Of a stretch of DNA of 64,000 nt, positions 59,336-64,000 are shown piece by piece (position 1 is the stretch's first letter; the number at the start of each line of letters is the position of its first letter). This DNA is from Oricola thermophila. Its GTDB lineage: Bacteria > Pseudomonadota > Alphaproteobacteria > Rhizobiales > Rhizobiaceae. The notes beneath the pieces were generated by a model. It worked only from the letters and a program-made list of their open reading frames with translations. It had not been told where the DNA came from and ran no database searches. The DNA is taken from NCBI RefSeq assembly GCF_013358405.1, contig NZ_CP054836.1, positions 1,550,001-1,614,000 on the forward strand, given 5' to 3'. The translations under genes were made by a program, and so were the position numbers.

Positions 59336-60325
59336 ATGACATTTCCAGGCACCCCGGACTGGCCCGATGCGGCGGTGTTTTCGGAAGCCGCCATCGCGCC
59401 CGAGGTCAGGGCCTTCAACGCGCAGATACTCGAAAGACTGACAAGGGCGCCCGACATCTGGAAATACCCGCTGCCGGACGTGCGCAAGGCGAGAGCGGCC
59501 GGGCGCGGCTCCTTCCCGCCATCCCCGCCCGACCCGTATGCCGAAATCCACACGGTGGCAGGCCCGGACAGCGAGATTGCGCTGAGGGTGCTGTATCCGC
59601 GCAGCCGCCCGGCACGTGGCGCCTACCTGCACTTCCACGGTGGCGGCTGGGTGATGGGCACGCCGGCGGAGAACGACAAGCGATTGCGACGGCTGGCCGA
59701 GAACACGGGACTCGTGACCGTGTCGGTGGATTACCGGCTGGCGCCGGAACACCCCTACCCGGCCGCGCCCGACGATTGCGAGGCCGCCGCGCTGTGGCTG
59801 ACTTCATCGATGGGCCACGACATGCCGCGCGACTTTCTTGCCATAGGCGGCGAATCCGCCGGCGCGCACCTGGCAACGGTCACGCTGCTGCGGCTGCGCG
59901 ACCGGCACGGGATGACGCCGTTCCAAGCCGCCAACCTGGTCGCCGGCTGCTACGACCTCGGCGGAACGCCATCGGTTCGCAACTGGGGACCGGACAAGCT
60001 GATCCTGTCCACGCGCGACATGCTCAAATTCGTCGAGAACTACCTGCAGCACGGCGAGGACACACGCGATCCGGACATCTCGCCGCTCTACGCCAACCTC
60101 TCCGGCCTGCCGTCGGCCCTGTTTTCCTGCGGCACGAGAGACCTGCTGATCGACGACACGATGTTCATGGCGCAGCGCTGGCGTGCCGCCGGCAACGGTA
60201 TCGAGCTGGGCATCCATCCCGGCGGCTGCCACGTGTTCCAGGGTTTCGACACGCCGCAGGCCGAGGAAAGCCTCGCCCAGATGGACAGCTTCCTCAACCG
60301 GGCGATCGAGCAAACTAGTCGATGA
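59336..60325 (+). CDS. Alpha/beta hydrolase, hormone-sensitive lipase family
   Basis: Esterase-like enzyme of 329 residues. It has the HSL oxyanion motif LHFHGGGWVMGTP (near residue 100), the nucleophile serine in GGESAGAHLA (near 173), an Asp in CGTRDLLIDD and the His in GGCHVFQGF. Substrate unknown; small acyl esters are usual. The start at ATG 59336 follows AGGAGCGG. Its end overlaps the convergent transglycosylase by 11 bases. Confidence 0.9.
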   Translation: MTFPGTPDWPDAAVFSEAAIAPEVRAFNAQILERLTRAPDIWKYPLPDVRKARAAGRGSFPPSPPDPYAEIHTVAGPDSEIALRVLYPRSRPARGAYLHFHGGGWVMGTPAENDKRLRRLAENTGLVTVSVDYRLAPEHPYPAAPDDCEAAALWLTSSMGHDMPRDFLAIGGESAGAHLATVTLLRLRDRHGMTPFQAANLVAGCYDLGGTPSVRNWGPDKLILSTRDMLKFVENYLQHGEDTRDPDISPLYANLSGLPSALFSCGTRDLLIDDTMFMAQRWRAAGNGIELGIHPGGCHVFQGFDTPQAEESLAQMDSFLNRAIEQTSR

Positions 60326-60809
60326 GCTTCGCGACCTTTTCGCAATAGGCCTTCGAGACCGGATTCATGCGCTTCGCCGCGTGGCCGGCATTGTATTTCA
60401 GGATGGTGCCGCAGGTGGTGCCACCCGAAAGCTCGTAGGCCCTGGCGAGATATTTCATGCCATAGGCTATGTTGGTCTCGGGATCGTAAAGGCCCTTGGC
60501 CGATCCCTTGTATCCGACACCGCGCGCGGTCGCGAGCTTGAGCTGCATCAGGCCGATTTCGCCGGCCCGGCCGCGCGCGTCGGCGCGATAGGCGCTCTCG
60601 GTAAACACGACGGCGTGAGCGAGGTCTTCCGGCACGCCGTACTCGCTCGCATATTTGGCGATGATGTCGCCGTAGGGCTTCGCGCTCTTTCCGATCCCCG
60701 CCTTGCCGGCATAGGCAAGCGGCTCGACATCTTCATTGCCCGTGGTCTGACAGCCGGCGATGGCCAGCGAAACAAGCACAAGCGTGCCGATGGCAGCATG
60801 TCTGGACAT
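60315..60809 (-). CDS. Lytic transglycosylase-type lipoprotein
   Basis: Peptidoglycan-cleaving lipoprotein of 164 residues. The signal peptide ends in IAGC (Cys20). The SLT domain (about 50-160) contains VVFTESAYRADARGRAGEIGLMQL, with the catalytic glutamate at Glu71, and ILKYNAGHAAKRMNP. It is compact, as are many rhizobial SLT lipoproteins. It lies 141 bases after the amidase gene on the same strand. Confidence 0.9.
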   Translation of the reverse strand: MSRHAAIGTLVLVSLAIAGCQTTGNEDVEPLAYAGKAGIGKSAKPYGDIIAKYASEYGVPEDLAHAVVFTESAYRADARGRAGEIGLMQLKLATARGVGYKGSAKGLYDPETNIAYGMKYLARAYELSGGTTCGTILKYNAGHAAKRMNPVSKAYCEKVAKLID

Positions 60810-60950
60810 TTCGTTCCGTTCGGTTGTTTACGACGAAACGCGCTGATCGGGGGGAAAAGTGGCGCGGTTCCGGCAATGCCGGTCAATCATTGTGTTCGAC
60901 TGCAATATTTCCGTGTGGAAATAATGCGTTACCGCAGCGCAGCAAGAAGC

Positions 60951-61718
60951 TCAGGCCAGCCCCGGCAGGGCGGACAGAAGGCGGTGCAGCGTTTCTATGG
61001 TGGAGATGTCGGCAACGCCGTCGACCCGCTCCGGGCGGAAATGGCGCTGAAAGGCAGTCACGGCGGCGGCAGTGGTCTCGTCGAACACGCCGGTGATCGG
61101 GGCGCGATAGCCGTAGAGCGCGAGCATGGATTGCAGGGCCTCTACCGGCTGGCCGCTGTCGCCCTGCGCGAAGAAGCGGCCGCTGCCCAGCGGCACGGGC
61201 TCCGCCCAGTGGCCTATTCCCTCGGCGGCCAGCGTTCCCCACGGAAACAGCTCGCCGGGATCGCGCTTGCGTCCGGGTGCGACATCGGAATGGGCCAGCA
61301 CTCGCTCCGGCGCGATGGCGTGGCGGGCGACGATGCCGCGGGCGAGCGCGATCACCGCCTCCACCTGGCTGTCCGGAAAGGCCGGCAGGCCGTAATCGTG
61401 TCCGCCATTGACGATCTCGACGCCGACGGAACGGGAATTGATGTCGGTCTCGCCCTTCCAGAAGCTTCTCCCGGCATGCCAGGCGCGTTTTTCCTCCGGC
61501 ACCATCTGGACGATCCTGCCGTCCTCGTGGACGAGATAGTGGCAGGAGACCTCGCTGCGCGGATCGCACAGCCAGTCCTCCGCGGCCCCGCCGGTTTCCA
61601 TGCCGGTGTAGTGCAGCAGCAGGATGTCGACGGACTTGCCGTCGCGCCTCTCGCCGAAATTGCCGGATTGCCTGATCTCTGCACCGGGATGATCCGGCGC
61701 GAATGCCGCCGTCGTCAT
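60951..61718 (-). CDS. N-acetylmuramoyl-L-alanine amidase (AmpD family) with PG-binding domain
   Basis: Zinc amidase of 255 residues. The amidase_2 domain (about 20-170) has LLLHYTGM, EIVNGGHDYG and VLAHSDVAPGRKRDPG, giving the two metal histidines and the aspartate. A PG_binding_1 domain occupies the C-terminus (VEALQSMLALYGYRAPITGVFDE in parts). There is no signal peptide, so a cytosolic muropeptide-recycling role is likely. It overlaps the upstream DnaJ-like gene by four bases (ATGA). Confidence 0.92.
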   Translation of the reverse strand: MTTAAFAPDHPGAEIRQSGNFGERRDGKSVDILLLHYTGMETGGAAEDWLCDPRSEVSCHYLVHEDGRIVQMVPEEKRAWHAGRSFWKGETDINSRSVGVEIVNGGHDYGLPAFPDSQVEAVIALARGIVARHAIAPERVLAHSDVAPGRKRDPGELFPWGTLAAEGIGHWAEPVPLGSGRFFAQGDSGQPVEALQSMLALYGYRAPITGVFDETTAAAVTAFQRHFRPERVDGVADISTIETLHRLLSALPGLA

Positions 61719-62425
61719 GCGCGCTTCAACTCCGGCTCAACCGTCTCCCACGCATCGTTGATCGCGGCGATACGGTCATTGGCGATCTTGATGAACTCCT
61801 CCGGCAGGCCGCGCGCGATCAGCTGGTCCGGATGGTTCTCGCGAACGAGCTGCATGTAGCGCTTTCGCGCCTCGGCGTAGGAAACGTTCGGTTCCAGATC
61901 GAGAATGCGCCAGGGATCGCGCGCGCCCCGGTCGACATGGCGGGCGACGATGCGGTCGAAGGCAGCACCGGATATGCCGAAGATACCGGCTACATCGGCG
62001 AGGAAGTCCAGCTCCTTGCGGTGGATCACACCGTCTGCCTTCGCGATGTGGAACAGGCCGTCCAGGACGTCGATCAGCAGGGGGCAATCCTGCTCGCAGG
62101 TACCGCAGAGATCGGCGACCTGGCGCGCATAGGCGCGGTAGCCGGCAACGTCCTGCTTGGCGAGGTTGTAGAGGCTGGCGACGCGACGGGCATCCTCGGC
62201 GGGGATCTCGAAGATCTCGCGAAACGCCTCGACCTCGTCATCGGTCACGATGCCGTCCGCCTTCGCCATCTTGGCCGACAACGCAATCATGGCGATGGAG
62301 AAGGCCACGCGCCGGCGGGTCTCCGGATCGCCCGCAAAGGCCGTGCGCACAGCCTCCACCACGCCGGTCAGCGCAGTGGCCGCCTTGGCAGATACAAAAT
62401 CGGAGATTCGGACCCAGATCGACAT
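61715..62425 (-). CDS. TerB-like/DnaJ-domain protein (DjlA-like)
   Basis: Co-chaperone-like protein of 236 residues. A TerB-type helical domain (about 40-155) includes ALSAKMAKADGIVTDDEVEAF and HIAKADGVIHRKELDFL. The C-terminal J domain (about 165-236) has the diagnostic HPD in LVRENHPDQL. Unlike E. coli DjlA there is no N-terminal membrane helix. The ATG at 62425 begins the conserved part. It is coupled to the amidase gene, a common rhizobial pair. Confidence 0.9.
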   Translation of the reverse strand: MSIWVRISDFVSAKAATALTGVVEAVRTAFAGDPETRRRVAFSIAMIALSAKMAKADGIVTDDEVEAFREIFEIPAEDARRVASLYNLAKQDVAGYRAYARQVADLCGTCEQDCPLLIDVLDGLFHIAKADGVIHRKELDFLADVAGIFGISGAAFDRIVARHVDRGARDPWRILDLEPNVSYAEARKRYMQLVRENHPDQLIARGLPEEFIKIANDRIAAINDAWETVEPELKRA

Positions 62426-62523
62426 GAAAATTCCATAGCGGAACGAATCGCGATTTGTAAGGGCGGTTGCATCCGATCCGGCAGATGTGCATCTTCGCAC
62501 GTCACGTCGAGTTTCCGCCCTCC

Positions 62524-63408
62524 ATGCCGTCCAACACACGCAACATCCCGCTCGGCTACGCGCTCGGACTATTCGGGGTCGTCATCTTCGGCGGCACGCT
62601 TCCCGCAACCGTCCTCGCCCTGCCCTCATTCGGCCCGCTGTTCATCGCCAGCTCGCGCGCAGCAGCGGCAGCCCTGATAGCCGTGCTGGTGCTCGTCGTG
62701 CGGCGGCGGCGGCTGGATCGCCGCGACCTCGGCTCCGTGTTCGTGGCGGGGCTGATGGTGACGTTCGGATTTCCGGCGTTATCGTCACTCGCCATGCAGA
62801 CCGTCGATGCCAGCCACGGCGGCGTGGTGCTCGGCATACTGCCCCTGGCGACAGCGGCCTTTGCGGTGCTGTTGACAGGCGAGCGGCCCGGCACGGCATT
62901 CTGGCTTTGGTCGATCGCCGGCGCGGTGCTGGTGACATGGTTCGTGCTCGGCCAGAACAACGACGGTGAACCCGGGTTCGAAAGTGGCGATTTCTGGCTT
63001 GTCGCCGCCGCATTGTCGGCGGCGTTCGGCTACGTTGTCATGGGACGGCTTTCCGACCGCATGCCGGGCTGGGAGGTGATCTGCTGGGCGCTGGTGCTCA
63101 CCGCGCCGCTGAATTTCGCGCTGACCGCCTGGCTGTGGGAGGATCGCTACCTCGACCCGCAGCCGGTCGCCGCGCTGGCGCTCGGCTACCATGCCCTGTT
63201 CTCGATGTTTCTCGGCTTCTTTTTCTGGAACGCCGGACTGGCGCTGGGCGGGATCGCGCGGATCGGCCAGGTGCAATTGCTGCAGGTGTTCGTCACGGTC
63301 GCACTGTCGGCGGCACTGCTGGACGAGACGATCACGGCGCGTACCGTGCTGTTCGCTGCAGCTGTCGCCGCAACGGTGTGGTTGGGGCGCAAGGCGCGCG
63401 CCGCGTAG
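62524..63408 (+). CDS. EamA (DMT) family transporter
   Basis: Membrane protein of 294 residues with ten helices arranged as two EamA repeats. The substrate is unknown. The ATG at 62524 places the first helix (IPLGYALGLFGVVIFGGTLPATVLA in parts) near the N-terminus; an in-frame start at 62467 has no support. It precedes the oxoprolinase-like gene by 72 bases on the same strand and could share its promoter, which would suggest a related substrate, but that is only positional. Confidence 0.88.
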   Translation: MPSNTRNIPLGYALGLFGVVIFGGTLPATVLALPSFGPLFIASSRAAAAALIAVLVLVVRRRRLDRRDLGSVFVAGLMVTFGFPALSSLAMQTVDASHGGVVLGILPLATAAFAVLLTGERPGTAFWLWSIAGAVLVTWFVLGQNNDGEPGFESGDFWLVAAALSAAFGYVVMGRLSDRMPGWEVICWALVLTAPLNFALTAWLWEDRYLDPQPVAALALGYHALFSMFLGFFFWNAGLALGGIARIGQVQLLQVFVTVALSAALLDETITARTVLFAAAVAATVWLGRKARAA

Positions 63409-63480
63409 CACCCCGTTGCGCAAGGGTTGCCCGCGCCGAAAATCTCCTCCACAAAACCGCGACCAAACGGGGAGCAATAC

Positions 63481-64000
63481 ATGACAGGCAAATGGGATTT
63501 CTGGATCGACCGCGGAGGCACCTTCACCGACGTACTGGGCGTCGATCCGTCAGGCAACATCCATCCCCACAAGCTGCTGTCGGAGAACCCCGAAGCCTAC
63601 CGGGACGCGGCCGTGCAGGGCATCCGCGACCTGCTCGGCGTACCCAATGGCGAGCCCGTACCGACGGAGCGCATCGGCACGGTGCGCATGGGCACGACGG
63701 TCGCGACCAACGCGCTGCTGGAGCGCAAGGGCGACCGTACGCTGCTGCTGATCACGAGGGGATTTCGCGACGCGCTGAGGATCGCCTACCAGGCGCGGCC
63801 GGACATCTTCGCCAAGGAAATCATCCTGCCGGAACTGCTCTACGAGCGGGTTATCGAGGTGCCCGAGCGCGTGCTCGCAGACGGAACGGTCGAACTGCCG
63901 ATTGACCTGTCGGCCATCGAGCCGGAGATGCGCGCGGCTTTCGACGGCGGCATCAGGGCGGTCGCCATCGCCTTCATGCATGCATGGGCGCATCCGGCGC
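63481..64000 (+). CDS. 5-oxoprolinase/hydantoinase family protein, truncated by the window edge
   Basis: Only the first 173 codons are present; the frame is open to the window end. The N-terminus [18 protein letters not shown] is the ATPase-like signature of the full-length 5-oxoprolinase (OPLAH type). It is followed by [25 protein letters not shown] and [20 protein letters not shown], also typical. The full-length enzyme is about 1200 residues and converts 5-oxoproline to glutamate with ATP. GGGGAG precedes the ATG. N-methylhydantoinase A-like function remains possible. Confidence 0.88.
   Translation, partial: MTGKWDFWIDRGGTFTDVLGVDPSGNIHPHKLLSENPEAYRDAAVQGIRDLLGVPNGEPVPTERIGTVRMGTTVATNALLERKGDRTLLLITRGFRDALRIAYQARPDIFAKEIILPELLYERVIEVPERVLADGTVELPIDLSAIEPEMRAAFDGGIRAVAIAFMHAWAHPA

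Overview
The window is an ordinary chromosomal segment of a GC-rich alphaproteobacterium. Gene order and content point to the order Hyphomicrobiales (Rhizobiales), possibly Phyllobacteriaceae-like. The supporting blocks are rplM-rpsI with speB and a short-form argC; bamE divergent from a cytochrome bc1 chaperone-DUF177-plsX-fabH-ihfA-merR run ending at tRNA-Pro; glyA-nrdR-ribD-ribE-ribH-nusB; an LdtR/LdtP-like pair; and hemB-RDD-bpt. I cannot name a genus from the sequence alone. There is no insertion sequence, prophage, CRISPR array or rRNA operon, and one tRNA gene.

Layout. 1-3.6 kb: ribosomal proteins, agmatinase, ArgC, an OsmC-like protein. 3.6-6.2 kb: an accessory pocket with an AT-rich orphan gene (degenerate exonuclease-like fold plus a C-terminal membrane anchor), a hypothetical protein with a paralogue at 41 kb, and a cluster of palindromic repeats. 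6.2-7.7 kb: heme A synthase and DUF2842. 7.7-18 kb: a polysaccharide locus (deacetylase, CelD/FemAB-like acyltransferase, Wzz-type co-polymerase with a dead kinase-like domain, small outer-membrane exporter, glycosyltransferase, initiating sugar-phosphate transferase, Wzy/ligase-like protein, FkbM methyltransferase). Its enzyme set resembles a holdfast / unipolar-polysaccharide adhesin pathway. The last plus-strand gene reads into an antisense tRNA-Pro gene. 18-23 kb: fatty acid/phospholipid initiation, IHF alpha, envelope biogenesis. 23-31 kb: H+-pyrophosphatase, MFS transporter, riboflavin operon, glyA. 31-39 kb: L,D-transpeptidase and its MarR regulator, hemB, Bpt, transporters. 39-42 kb: amidotransferase, GH25 lysozyme and the second paralogue.

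42.4-47.1 kb holds a tripartite tricarboxylate-type transporter (tctCBA), a LysR regulator and a lone pxpA. The promoter regions of tctC and of lysR/pxpA carry the same 44-bp composite motif (an ATGC-N7-GCAT LysR box and a downstream AATGCATTGGACA block at identical spacing), which predicts one small regulon. A 5-oxoprolinase/hydantoinase-type gene begins at the right edge and runs out of the window.

47-64 kb: parC, a GGDEF-EAL protein with a degenerate cyclase site, galE, allantoicase, an aminotransferase, mscL, a symporter-linked hybrid histidine kinase with its LuxR-type response regulator (CrbS/CrbR type), an HSL-family hydrolase, peptidoglycan enzymes, a DnaJ/TerB-like protein and an EamA transporter. 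The most notable signals are the paired LysR operators, the paralogous hypothetical proteins whose linkers contain in-frame palindromic repeats, the holdfast-like enzyme set and the AT-rich orphan gene.
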